Source of the DNA: Streptomyces viridochromogenes DSM 40736
GTDB lineage: Bacteria > Actinomycetota > Actinomycetes > Streptomycetales > Streptomycetaceae
Assembly: GCF_000158955.1 (NCBI RefSeq)
Contig: NZ_GG657757.1
Coordinates: 4,298,775-4,362,774 of the forward strand
Reading direction: 5' to 3'
Length of the DNA: 64,000 nucleotides
Part shown: positions 17,702-29,142 of the stretch, piece after piece
Position numbering within the stretch: position 1 is the first letter of the stretch
Layout of the letters: every line of letters begins with the position of its first letter
The notes under the pieces: generated by a model
Seen by the model: only the letters and a program-made list of their open reading frames with translations
Databases searched by the model: none
Told to the model about the DNA's origin: nothing
Position numbers and translations under genes: made by a program

Positions 17702-19165
17702 ATGACCGTGGCGGAGGAGCTCACACCGGCGACCCCGGACGAGAGCGAAGAGCCCATCAAGCAGCGGAAGAACGGACTGTACCCCGGCGTGTCCGACGAG
17801 CTTGCCGAGAACATGAAGAGCGGCTGGGCCGACACCGAGCTGCGTGACCTCGAGCCCGTCCCCCAGGCCGCCGAGACCGCCGCCCGCCGGGCCGCGCTGT
17901 CCGCGCGCTTCCCGGGTGAGCGACTGGTGATCCCCGCGGGCAACCTGAAGACCCGCTCCAACGACACCGAGTACGCCTTCCGGGCCTCCGTCGAGTACGC
18001 CTACCTCACCGGCAACCAGACCGAGGACGGCGTCCTGGTCCTGGAGCCCAGGGACGAGGGTCACGAGGCGACGATCTACCTCCTGCCGCGCTCCGACCGC
18101 GAGAACGGCGAGTTCTGGCTGGACGGCCAGGGCGAGCTGTGGGTCGGCCGCCGCCACTCCCTCAGCGAGGCGGAGCGGCTGTACGGCATCCCCGCCTCCG
18201 ACGTGCGTGAGCTGGCCGGGGCCCTGCGCGAGGCCACCGGCCCGGTGCGCGTCGTGCGCGGGTACGACGCCGGCATCGAGGCCGCGCTGACCGACAAGGT
18301 CACCGCCGAGCGGGACGAGGAGCTGCGGGTCTTCCTCTCCGAGGCGCGGCTGGTCAAGGACGACTTCGAGGTCGGCGAGCTGCAGAAGGCGGTCGACTCG
18401 ACCGTGCGCGGCTTCGAGGACGTGGTGAAGGTCCTCGACAAGGCCCGGGCGACCTCCGAGCGGTACATCGAGGGCACGTTCTTCCTCCGCGCGCGCGTGG
18501 AGGGCAACGACGTCGGCTACGGCACGATCGCCGCGGCCGGTCCGCACGCCTGCACGCTGCACTGGGTGCGCAACGACGGGCCCGTGCGCTCGGGCGATCT
18601 GCTGCTGCTCGACGCGGGTGTGGAGACGCACACGTACTACACGGCCGACGTGACGCGGACACTGCCGGTCAACGGCCGGTTCAGCGAGATCCAGAAGAAG
18701 ATCTACGACGCCGTGTACGAGGCCCAGGAGGCCGGCATCGCGGCGGTCAAGCCCGGGGCGAAGTACCGGGACTTCCACGACGCGGCGCAGCGGGTGCTCG
18801 CCGAGAAGCTCGTCGAGTGGGGGCTCGTCGAAGGGCCGGTGGAGCGGGTGCTGGAGCTGGGGCTCCAGCGGCGGTGGACGCTGCACGGGACCGGGCACAT
18901 GCTCGGCATGGACGTGCACGACTGCGCCGCCGCGCGGACCGAGACGTACGTCGACGGTGTGCTGGAGCCGGGGATGTGTCTGACCGTCGAGCCCGGGTTG
19001 TACTTCCAGGCCGACGATCTGACCGTGCCGGAGGAGTACCGGGGCATCGGGGTGCGGATCGAGGACGACATCCTCGTGACCGAGAGCGGCAACCGGAACC
19101 TGAGCGCCGCGTTGCCCCGGCGGTCGGACGAGGTCGAGGCGTGGATGGACGCCGTCAAGGGCTGA
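17702..19165 (+). CDS. pepP: Aminopeptidase P family Xaa-Pro aminopeptidase, 487 aa
   Basis: The N-terminal domain ('ELAENMKSGWADTELRDLEP', 'EYAYLTGNQTEDGVLVLEP') and the C-terminal pita-bread fold are both present. Metal ligands are visible in 'LLLDAGVETHTYYTADVTRT' (two Asp), 'HGTGHMLGMDVHD' (His), 'LTVEPGLYF' (Glu) and 'GVRIEDDILVT' (Glu). It removes N-terminal residues preceding proline and is cytosolic. Length matches the bacterial family. A good GAGGAGG precedes ATG 17702; GTG 17708 is a possible alternative. Confidence 0.93.
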   Translation: MTVAEELTPATPDESEEPIKQRKNGLYPGVSDELAENMKSGWADTELRDLEPVPQAAETAARRAALSARFPGERLVIPAGNLKTRSNDTEYAFRASVEYAYLTGNQTEDGVLVLEPRDEGHEATIYLLPRSDRENGEFWLDGQGELWVGRRHSLSEAERLYGIPASDVRELAGALREATGPVRVVRGYDAGIEAALTDKVTAERDEELRVFLSEARLVKDDFEVGELQKAVDSTVRGFEDVVKVLDKARATSERYIEGTFFLRARVEGNDVGYGTIAAAGPHACTLHWVRNDGPVRSGDLLLLDAGVETHTYYTADVTRTLPVNGRFSEIQKKIYDAVYEAQEAGIAAVKPGAKYRDFHDAAQRVLAEKLVEWGLVEGPVERVLELGLQRRWTLHGTGHMLGMDVHDCAAARTETYVDGVLEPGMCLTVEPGLYFQADDLTVPEEYRGIGVRIEDDILVTESGNRNLSAALPRRSDEVEAWMDAVKG

Positions 19166-20018
19166 GTCCCCGGTGCGGGTCGCCTGTGGTCGATCGCGCG
19201 GTTCCGCGCGCCCCCAGGGCGTCCAGGAACAGCGCGCCCGAAAGCAGGGGCCCGCTGCCTCGGGGTGCCCAGGCGCGCGTGCGAAGGTCCGTGTCCAGGG
19301 CTCTCAGCGCCCTCGCGCCCGGGTCCGCCGCCGTTCCGCCCGCCTCCAGGACACCGCGCGCCTCCGCCTGCACATGACGCAGGCCCATGGGCCCCGCCGT
19401 GTACAGCAGTTCCGTGTCCTGGAGTGTGGACATCACCGTGAGCAGGGCGTCCAGGCGGGCCTGGGGTTCCGAGGCGCCCTGCTTGCGGGCGGTCGCGAGG
19501 GCGGTCAGGGCGCGGCGGACATGCGGGAAGCCCGCTCTGGCCTCGCCCCGGGCGCCGGCCGCGCCGTAGCGGGCCGAGACCGTGGAGCCGCGTGAGGGGC
19601 GGCGGGGGGCGCGGCGGTCCGGGTGGGCGGCCAGTTGCTTGGCCAGGGCTGTGGTGTCCGCCGGCTCGGCTCCCGGGTGGAGTGCCGCTGCCGCCACGAG
19701 CAGGCCCAGTGTCCACAGGGCGCCTCGGTGGCCGCCGCCCGCGAGACCCACCGTGTGTTCCGTCGAGCGACCGATCGCGCCCAGCTCCGCGCGGAGCCGG
19801 GCACTGGGCTCTCCCGTGCGGCGGGCCGCGGCGGCCATCGCCGTGAGGCCGGGGAGCAGTGCCCTGGCCGACCAGCGCAGGGCGCTGTGGTCCCGGCGGG
19901 TGGCCCGGGCGGTCAGGTCGCGCGGGTCGGGCAGGCCCGGCTTGGGTGCCAGGGCCAGCTGACCGACCAGCGCGTCGACGGCGGCCTGTGCCAGGGCCTC
20001 GTCCTCACGGTTGTTCAA
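19155..20018 (-). CDS. CitG/MdcB-like triphosphoribosyl-dephospho-CoA synthase, 287 aa
   Basis: Recognisable family features are 'VGQLALAPKPGLPDPRD', 'TVGLAGGGHRGALWTLGLLV', 'VSARYGAAGARGEARAGFPH' and 'DTELLYTAGPMGLRHVQ'. The family makes the prosthetic-group precursor of the acyl carrier proteins of citrate lyase and malonate decarboxylase from ATP and dephospho-CoA. No lyase or decarboxylase genes lie nearby, so the partner is unknown. The Asn of the usual T-N-T-H-x-G-A motif is replaced by Gly, which might affect activity. It converges on pepP with an 11-bp overlap of coding ends. Confidence 0.75.
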   Translation of the reverse strand: MNNREDEALAQAAVDALVGQLALAPKPGLPDPRDLTARATRRDHSALRWSARALLPGLTAMAAAARRTGEPSARLRAELGAIGRSTEHTVGLAGGGHRGALWTLGLLVAAAALHPGAEPADTTALAKQLAAHPDRRAPRRPSRGSTVSARYGAAGARGEARAGFPHVRRALTALATARKQGASEPQARLDALLTVMSTLQDTELLYTAGPMGLRHVQAEARGVLEAGGTAADPGARALRALDTDLRTRAWAPRGSGPLLSGALFLDALGARGTARSTTGDPHRGLSP

Positions 20019-20240
20019 TGCCGCCTCCCCCGCCGCCCGCGCCCGTGTTCTCCGCGTCCGTGTTCTCCGCGTCCGGGTCTATACCCAGGGTGAGGAAGCC
20101 CTTGGTTGGTGTCCCTGCGGTTTCCCGTCATGAGCGGGGAATCTAGGGACGTCGCCCGTCAGAGGCGTGGGGCTGGGCTGAGAGACTGCTGTGAACTCAC
20201 CGCAAGCATCCGGCCAGGGGCTAAAAAACCGCAGGTCAGC

Positions 20241-20306
20241 GCTAGTTGACGTATGAGATCATGACGCACCTTGCCGAGCCGACTCCGGGAACAGGCGACG
20301 ATCACC
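20241..20306 (+). promoter_or_regulatory. Putative promoter of the glycyl-tRNA synthetase gene
   Basis: TTGACG (about 20247-20252) lies 55 bp before the start, in an AT-richer stretch after CTAAAAAACCGCAGG. A clear -10 is not obvious. No T-box antiterminator signature is visible in 20019-20306. Confidence 0.35.
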
Positions 20307-23300
<2,994 letters not shown>

Positions 23301-23316
23301 CCGGGAGCACGGCGAA

Positions 23317-23346
23317 GGGGCGGTGTTTCACGTGAAACACCGCCCC
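23317..23346. other. parS site inside a perfect 30-bp palindrome
   Basis: TGTTTCACGTGAAACA (23324-23339) is the exact 16-bp parS sequence bound by ParB. It is extended by GGGGCGG on one side and CCGCCCC on the other into a perfect 30-bp inverted repeat between the convergent ends of glyQS and the RsbW-like gene, where it could also act as a two-way transcription terminator. Confidence 0.9.
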
Positions 23347-23374
23347 CGGATCGAACGGTGTCGACGCCGAGGCG

Positions 23375-23845
23375 CTAGACCGCCATCAGCGGCGCGGCGC
23401 CTTCGCGCCACTTGAGGACCTTGTCGAAGCTCACCACGGCACCGCCCCGGCCCGGCTTGTTGTTGATGTGCACGTGGTCGGCGAGCTCCTGGATGAGACA
23501 CAGCCCCCGGCCGTGCTCCGCGTCGGAGTGCGCGGGACGGATCTGCGGGCGGGAACGGCCCGCGGACGCCCCGGGGAAGCCCGGACCCGCGTCGGCGACC
23601 TCGATGCGGCACTTCTCGCCGTCGAGGTAGGCCGTGACGCGGTACGCCTCCGAACCAGGACCGCCGCACGCCATGTCCCCACCGTGCTCCACGGCGTTCG
23701 CACACGCCTCGCTGAGCGCGACGGAGAGGTCGTAGGAGATGTCGGGATCGACGCCCGCGGTCTCCATGGTGCCGATCAGCAGGCGCCTGGCGAGTGGCAC
23801 GCTGGCAGCCTCACGCCGCAGATGGAGTGACCACCAGATGCTCAT
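23375..23845 (-). CDS. RsbW-like ATP-binding (HATPase) protein, 156 aa
   Basis: 'LSVALSEACANAVEHGG' is the N box, 'RIEVADAGPGF' the G1 box and 'EHGRGLCLIQELADHV' the G2 box of a GHKL anti-sigma-type ATPase; 'GRGGAVVSFDKVLKW' closes the fold. The size is that of a free-standing RsbW/SpoIIAB-like switch kinase. Partner sigma and antagonist are not in the neighbourhood. Confidence 0.88.
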   Translation of the reverse strand: MSIWWSLHLRREAASVPLARRLLIGTMETAGVDPDISYDLSVALSEACANAVEHGGDMACGGPGSEAYRVTAYLDGEKCRIEVADAGPGFPGASAGRSRPQIRPAHSDAEHGRGLCLIQELADHVHINNKPGRGGAVVSFDKVLKWREGAAPLMAV

Positions 23846-24091
23846 GCTCCAGCCTCCTGGCCGCGGCTCGACATACCGTTACGTATTGCCCCGAGTCCCC
23901 GCACGTAAGCGTGAAGTTGGCGTGACGCCGCCCATACGGCGGATGCGCACTGGTCCTGATCGGTGTATTGGGGAAGAGTGGTGCCGGTGTATGTGGGGGC
24001 GGTCCGGGCCAGACGGTGACGTTTCGGTTGTTCCGCATCTTGCGGACCTGCCGTACGGGGCCTGCGGGGCCAGTGCGATGATGAGCCCGCC

Positions 24092-24901
24092 ATGACTGCC
24101 CCCCAAGCGCCCACGACGCGCCCCGGACACACGCTCCGGATTGTCCGGGCCGCGGTGTTCTCCGCGGTCTGTGTCGTGCTGGCCGGGGCAGGTCACGCAC
24201 TCGCCTCCTGCGACAGCATCCCGCTGTGGACGCTCGGCGCCGGGTTCCTCGGGGTGGTCGCGGTCACGGCACCCCTCGCCGGGCGCGTGCGCTCGCTGCC
24301 GGTGATCACCGCGGCGCTCGCCGCCGGTCAGACCGTGCTGCACACCCTGTTCGGACTCGGCCAGCACGGCACGGCCGCCGCCGCGTCGACGTCGGCGGGC
24401 ACGAGCGACACCGCGCTGGTCCGGCAGGCCGCGCGCCTCGTGTGCGGGACCACGGCGACGGCGATCAGCCCGGCACAGGCCCACAAGATCCTCACCGACG
24501 CCCGGGTCCAGCCGGACGCGGGAGCGCACACACCCATGCCGGACGCCGGGGCGTCGGCCTCCCTGTGGCCGTCCCTGCCGATGCTGCTCGGCCACGTGCT
24601 CGCGGCGATCGCCGCCGGCTGGCTGCTGCGCCACGGCGACCTGGCTCTGCTGCGGCTCACCGAACTGTCGGCGCAGGGCGTCACCGAAGGGGCGCTCGTG
24701 CGCTCCCTGCGGGCCGCGCTCGCGCTGGTTCGAGCCCTGCGCGCCGGTCTCCCCGGCGCGCCCGACGCATCTGCGCGCCCCGCGCACGCCGTGCGCCCCG
24801 TGCCCGAGATGCCGCGCACGACCGCACTCCAGCACACGGTGGTCCGGCGTGGCCCGCCAGCCGCCGCGGTCACCGCATCCGCACTCGCCCTCGCCGCCTG
24901 A
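24092..24901 (+). CDS. Membrane protein at the head of the copper cluster, 269 aa
   Basis: Hydrophobic segments occur at about residues 17-40 ('AAVFSAVCVVLAGAGHALAS'), 45-62, 68-90 and 165-185 ('LPMLLGHVLAAIAAGWLL'), so four spans are likely. The polar part near 100-150 contains one Cys and several His. I do not recognise a named family, but a membrane protein of this kind commonly precedes the YcnI-Sco-PCuAC-CopCD genes in Streptomyces, so a role in extracellular copper handling is an inference from position. Confidence 0.75.
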   Translation: MTAPQAPTTRPGHTLRIVRAAVFSAVCVVLAGAGHALASCDSIPLWTLGAGFLGVVAVTAPLAGRVRSLPVITAALAAGQTVLHTLFGLGQHGTAAAASTSAGTSDTALVRQAARLVCGTTATAISPAQAHKILTDARVQPDAGAHTPMPDAGASASLWPSLPMLLGHVLAAIAAGWLLRHGDLALLRLTELSAQGVTEGALVRSLRAALALVRALRAGLPGAPDASARPAHAVRPVPEMPRTTALQHTVVRRGPPAAAVTASALALAA

Positions 24902-25045
24902 CACGACGCGAACACCACTCCGTCTCTCCGCGTATCTCTTCGGACGACCCGGAGAAGGGACCGCCGTCGTGCGGCACGCGCGCGTGCGCGGATCCCTCTT
25001 CTCTCTCGTCCATCGAAAAACGACTCACAGCGGAGTGCCCCTTCC

Positions 25046-25786
25046 ATGAAGGCTTCCCGTATCGCCGCGGCCGGTGCCGCCGCCGGCATCACCGTGCTCG
25101 CCCTGTCCGCCCCCGCCTTCGCGCACGTCAGCGTGCAGCCCGAGGGCGAGGCCGCCAAGGGCGGTTACGCGGTCGTCGACTTCAAGGTCCCCAACGAGCG
25201 CGACGACGCCTCCACGACCAAGCTCGAGGTCAACTTCCCCACCGACCACCCACTGGCCTCCGTCATGCCGGAGCCGGTCCCGGGCTGGAAGATCGAGGTC
25301 ACCAAGTCCAAGCTGGCCAAGCCGCTGGAGATGCACGGCGAGAAGATCTCCGAGGCCGTCACCAAGGTCACCTGGACCGCCGACGGCGACGGCATCGAGG
25401 CCGGCTTCTTCCAGAAGTTCCCGGTCTCCGTCGGCACCCTGCCCGAGGACACCGACCAGCTGGTCTTCAAGGCCCTCCAGACGTACTCCAACAAGGAGGT
25501 CGTCCGCTGGATCGAGGTGCCGCAGAAAGGCGAGGACGAGCCCGACAACCCGGCGCCGGTGCTGGAGCTGTCCGCCGCCTCCGAGGACGGGCACCACGGC
25601 TCTTCGGGCGACGAGGCCTCTGACGCCGAGTCGGCTGAGAACGCCTCCGCCGAGACCGCCGCCGACTCCGGCTCCTCCGACGACACCGACACCACCGCCC
25701 GGGTCCTGGGCGTCGTCGGCATCGTGGTCGGCGCGGCCGGCGTCGCCTACGGCGTACTCGCCGGGCGTCGGCGCACCAACGCCTGA
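25046..25786 (+). CDS. YcnI family (DUF1775) copper-associated protein, 246 aa
   Basis: A Sec signal peptide ('AGITVLALSAPAFAHVSVQP') is cleaved to leave an N-terminal His, which in YcnI proteins is a copper ligand. The domain continues with 'VVDFKVPNERDDASTTKLEV' and 'VTKVTWTADGD'. A Ser/Asp/Glu-rich linker (about 180-215) leads to a C-terminal span ('VLGVVGIVVGAAGVAYGVLA') and 'GRRRTNA', so it is cell-surface anchored. It is followed by Sco and PCuAC genes. Confidence 0.9.
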   Translation: MKASRIAAAGAAAGITVLALSAPAFAHVSVQPEGEAAKGGYAVVDFKVPNERDDASTTKLEVNFPTDHPLASVMPEPVPGWKIEVTKSKLAKPLEMHGEKISEAVTKVTWTADGDGIEAGFFQKFPVSVGTLPEDTDQLVFKALQTYSNKEVVRWIEVPQKGEDEPDNPAPVLELSAASEDGHHGSSGDEASDAESAENASAETAADSGSSDDTDTTARVLGVVGIVVGAAGVAYGVLAGRRRTNA

Positions 25787-25881
25787 GGCTGCTTCCGTTG
25801 CACGGCGCGCACCGGGCCCCCGCCCCCGCACAGGGGGCACCCCGGTGCGCGCCGGGTCACCGACAACTGGGACATTTTTCT

Positions 25882-26535
25882 ATGCGCACCAAGACCTTCG
25901 CCGCGGCCGCACTGCTCGCCGCCGCCTCCCTCACCCTGACCGCCTGCGGCAGCGGCGGCGACAGCGACAAGCCCGTCGCCGTGGTGTCGGAGGAGGCCGG
26001 CAGCGACAAGGCCGCCACCGTCCTCGACCAGCCCTTCGAGAAGCCGGACCTGGTCCTCACCGACACGCAGGGCAAGAAGTACGACCTCCGCAAGGAGACC
26101 CAGGGCAAGCCCACGCTGATCTACTTCGGCTACACCCACTGCCCCGACGTCTGCCCGTCGACCATGAGCAACATCGCCGTGGCCAAGAAGCAGCTGCCCA
26201 AGGCCGAACAGGACGACCTGCGCGTCGTGTTGGTCACCACCGACCCGGACCGTGACACCCCGGCCGAACTCGGCAAGTGGCTCAAGGGCATCGACCCCCA
26301 GTTCGTCGGTCTGACCGGCGACTTCTCGACCATCCAGGCCGGAGCCCGCACTCTCGGCATCGCCTTCGACCCGCCGAAGAAGGACAAGAACGGCAAGCTC
26401 ATCTCCGAGCACGGCACACAGGTCATCGCGTTCTCGCCGAAGACCGACGGCGGCTACGTGCTCTACGGCGAGGACGCCACCGTCGACGACTACACCAAGG
26501 ACCTGCCCAAGCTCGTCAAGGGGCAGAAGCCGTGA
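25882..26535 (+). CDS. Sco/SenC-type copper lipoprotein, 217 aa
   Basis: A lipoprotein signal ends in 'LTLTACGSG'. The thioredoxin-fold core has the copper motif 'YTHCPDVCPSTM' (C-x3-C) and the later His in 'SEHGTQVIAFS'. Sco proteins deliver or reduce copper for cuproenzymes such as cytochrome oxidase and, in Streptomyces, the galactose-oxidase-like GlxA. ATG 25882 heads the signal peptide. The stop overlaps the start of the next gene by 4 bp (GTGA), so they are translationally coupled. Confidence 0.93.
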   Translation: MRTKTFAAAALLAAASLTLTACGSGGDSDKPVAVVSEEAGSDKAATVLDQPFEKPDLVLTDTQGKKYDLRKETQGKPTLIYFGYTHCPDVCPSTMSNIAVAKKQLPKAEQDDLRVVLVTTDPDRDTPAELGKWLKGIDPQFVGLTGDFSTIQAGARTLGIAFDPPKKDKNGKLISEHGTQVIAFSPKTDGGYVLYGEDATVDDYTKDLPKLVKGQKP

Positions 26536-27011
26536 GGCGGCGGCTCGGCCCGGCGGCACTCGCCCTCACCGGAGCGCTGGCACTGGCGGGCTGCGGCGGC
26601 TCGGACTCGGACTCCGGGAGCTCCGGTTCCGGCGGCAAGGCCGAACTCTCCGTCGGCTCCGCGTACATGCCGCAGCCGGTCTCCGACGAGATGGCGGCCG
26701 GCTTCTTCACCATCGCCAACAAGGGCGGTGCCGCCGACGAACTGACCTCGGTCACCAGCGACGTCGCCGGGCAGGTCACCGTGCACGAGACCACCGGCCA
26801 GGCCATGCGGGAGGTCAAGAGCCTGAAGGTCCCCGCACACGGTGAACTGGTCCTCAAAAGCGGCGGGAACCACCTGATGTTCGAGCAGCTGAAGCGCAAG
26901 CCGAAGGAGGGCCAGACCGTCTCCGTCGAGCTGCGCTTCGCCCACTCCGGCCCCGTCAGGGTCGAGATGCCGGTGAAGTCGGCGACCTACACCCCGAAGA
27001 CCGGACACTGA
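26532..27011 (+). CDS. PCu(A)C-type extracellular copper chaperone, 159 aa
   Basis: GTG 26532 overlaps the Sco stop. A lipoprotein signal ends in 'LALAGCGGS'. The PCuAC fold shows the copper ligands H..M..H..M in 'VTVHETTGQAMREVKS' and 'GGNHLMFEQLK'. It binds Cu(I) outside the cell and passes it to Sco or another acceptor. Length is normal. Confidence 0.92.
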   Translation: MRRRLGPAALALTGALALAGCGGSDSDSGSSGSGGKAELSVGSAYMPQPVSDEMAAGFFTIANKGGAADELTSVTSDVAGQVTVHETTGQAMREVKSLKVPAHGELVLKSGGNHLMFEQLKRKPKEGQTVSVELRFAHSGPVRVEMPVKSATYTPKTGH

Positions 27012-27024
27012 GGGAGGGACCCCT

Positions 27025-29136
27025 GTGACGCAGACCATCGCCCCCCGCGTCCGGACCGTGGTGCTGCTGCTCCTGGCCGCGGCCTGCGCGCTCCTCGCCG
27101 GAGCCGGACCGGCCTCCGCGCACGCCGCGGTGACCGGCAGCGACCCCGGGCAGGGGGCGGTGGTCCAGGAGGCCCCCGCCCGGATCTCGCTCACCTTCTC
27201 CGAGCAGGTCGCGCTGTCCGGCGACTCGCTGCGCGTGCTCGACCCCGAGGGCAAGCGCGTCGACTCGGGCGAGCCGTCCAACGTCAGCGGCACGACGTAC
27301 GCCGTGCGGCTCCAGCCGGATCTGCCCGACGGCACGTACACCGTCGCCTACCAGGTCGTGTCGGCGGACAGTCACCCCGTCACCGGGGCCTACACCTTCT
27401 CCATCGGCGCCCCCTCCAAGACCTCCGCGGCGGTCTCCGGGCAGGCGACCGACGACGGGGTCGTCGGCTGGCTGTACGGAATCGGGCGGTACGTGTCCTA
27501 CGCCGGGTTCATCGTGATGGCCGGCGGCGCCGCCTTCGTGCTCGCCTGCTGGCAGCGCGGCTCCGGGGTACGGCCCGTGCAGCGGTTCGTCGTCTCCGGA
27601 TGGCTCGCGCTCACCGCCGCGACCCTCGCCCTGCTGCTCCTGCGCGGCTCCTTCACCGGCTCCGGCAAGGTCGCCGACATCTTCGACCTGTCCCTGCTCG
27701 GACAGGTGCTCCAGACCAAGACCGGCGCGGCCCTGGTCTCCCGGCTGCTGCTGCTCGCCGCGGCGGCGCTCTTCATCGCCGTGCTGTTCGGGGCGTATGA
27801 CAAGCGGGAGGACGCCCAGGAGAAGCGGGACCTGACCTTCGGGCTCGCGATCGGCGGCGTCGTCGTGGCGGCCGGGATCGCCGCGAGCTGGGCCATGTCC
27901 GAGCACGCCTCGGTCGGCCTCCAGGCGAGCATCGCCATGCCGGTCGACATCGTCCATCTGCTGGCCGTCGCCGCGTGGCTCGGCGGGCTGGGCGCGCTCC
28001 TCGTCGCCCTGTACCGGGCCCCCGCGGACGCGCCCGTCGACTCCACGGCCGTACGCCGCTTCTCCGCCGTCGCCTTCGGCAGCGTCCTCGCCCTGATCGC
28101 GACCGGCGCCTACCAGTCCTGGCGCCAGCTCGGCTCCTGGTCGGCCTTCACGGACACGCGGTACGGGCAGCTGCTCCTCGCCAAGATCGCCCTCGTGGCC
28201 GTGCTGGTCGGTGTCGCGTGGATCTCGCGCCGCTGGACGGGACGGCTGGCGGAGACGGTCGCGGTGCCGGCCGAACGGGAGAAGGAGCGGGTCGGCGCGG
28301 GGGCAGGTGCCCAGGCCGTCGGCCACACCGACGCGGACAGTGACGCGGGCACGAACACGGATGCCGACACCGCCGCTGCCGCTGCCTCTGCATCGGCCTC
28401 TGTCTCTGCCTCTGCCTCTGCCTCTGCCTCTGTCTCTGCCTCTGTCGACGCTGACGCTGACGACGACCACGGCTCCGGCCCCGGCAAGGACCTCGACTCC
28501 GGCTCCGACTCCGACCCCGACGAGCCGCGCGCAGCCGACCCCGCCGACGCCGAGCGCGCCGCCCAACTCGCCCGGCAGCGGGCCGCTCGCGACGCCGCCC
28601 GGCAGAAGCGGCTGCGGGACGCCGACCCGGACCGTTCCGGCCTGCGCCGCTCCGTGCTGGCCGAGGCCGGCATCGCCGTGGTCCTGCTCGCCGTCACCAC
28701 GGTGCTGACGCAGACCGAGCCGGGACGGACGGAGCAGGAGGCCAGGGCGGCCACCTCGGCTGCCGCAGCCGCCGAGGCCGACACGGGCGCGTCCGGGGCG
28801 CTGACCCTCGACATGCCCTTCGACACCGGCGGCGAGGACGGCAAGGGCGTCGTCACGATCGACCTCGACCCCGCGCGCGTGGGCGACAACGAGATGCACG
28901 TCTACGTGGAGCGGCCCAACGGCCGGGCCTTCGACATCCCCGAGGTGAAGGTCGACTTCACCCTCGGAGCCAAGGACATCGGGCCCCTGCCCGTCGTCCC
29001 CGACCACATCGCTACCGGACACTGGTCGGCGAACGGAGTGCAGATCCCCATGGCCGGCGACTGGAAGGTCGACGTGACCGTGCGGACCTCCGACATCGAC
29101 GAGGTGACCGTCACCAAGAACGCGCAGATCGGCTGA
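27025..29136 (+). CDS. CopC-CopD fusion copper-resistance membrane protein, 703 aa
   Basis: A signal peptide ends in 'GPASAHAAVTGSDP', leaving the N-terminal His copper ligand of CopC; 'VSADSHPVTGAYTFSIG' supplies the later ligands. A multi-span CopD domain follows (about 150-415), with 'VDIVHLLAVAAWLGGLGALL' typical. An unusual Ser-Ala/Asp low-complexity segment (about 430-500) precedes another span ('AGIAVVLLAVTTVLTQTEPG') and a YtkA-like C-terminal domain. GTG 27025 follows GGGAGGG. It likely imports or buffers copper at the membrane. Last in the run before the peroxidase. Confidence 0.9.
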   Translation: MTQTIAPRVRTVVLLLLAAACALLAGAGPASAHAAVTGSDPGQGAVVQEAPARISLTFSEQVALSGDSLRVLDPEGKRVDSGEPSNVSGTTYAVRLQPDLPDGTYTVAYQVVSADSHPVTGAYTFSIGAPSKTSAAVSGQATDDGVVGWLYGIGRYVSYAGFIVMAGGAAFVLACWQRGSGVRPVQRFVVSGWLALTAATLALLLLRGSFTGSGKVADIFDLSLLGQVLQTKTGAALVSRLLLLAAAALFIAVLFGAYDKREDAQEKRDLTFGLAIGGVVVAAGIAASWAMSEHASVGLQASIAMPVDIVHLLAVAAWLGGLGALLVALYRAPADAPVDSTAVRRFSAVAFGSVLALIATGAYQSWRQLGSWSAFTDTRYGQLLLAKIALVAVLVGVAWISRRWTGRLAETVAVPAEREKERVGAGAGAQAVGHTDADSDAGTNTDADTAAAAASASASVSASASASASVSASVDADADDDHGSGPGKDLDSGSDSDPDEPRAADPADAERAAQLARQRAARDAARQKRLRDADPDRSGLRRSVLAEAGIAVVLLAVTTVLTQTEPGRTEQEARAATSAAAAAEADTGASGALTLDMPFDTGGEDGKGVVTIDLDPARVGDNEMHVYVERPNGRAFDIPEVKVDFTLGAKDIGPLPVVPDHIATGHWSANGVQIPMAGDWKVDVTVRTSDIDEVTVTKNAQIG
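28375..28455 (+). repeat. Hexanucleotide microsatellite in the CopCD gene
   Basis: About a dozen 6-bp units of GCCTCT/GTCTCT type encode alternating Ser-Ala/Val. The TCT and GCT codons are rare in this genus, so the tract stands out from its surroundings. Changes of whole units would stay in frame. Confidence 0.85.
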
Positions 29137-29142
29137 ACCACC

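Noticed and set aside
20019..20306. T-box riboswitch before the glycyl-tRNA synthetase
   Set aside because: No TGGNACCGCG antiterminator or specifier-loop pattern is visible.
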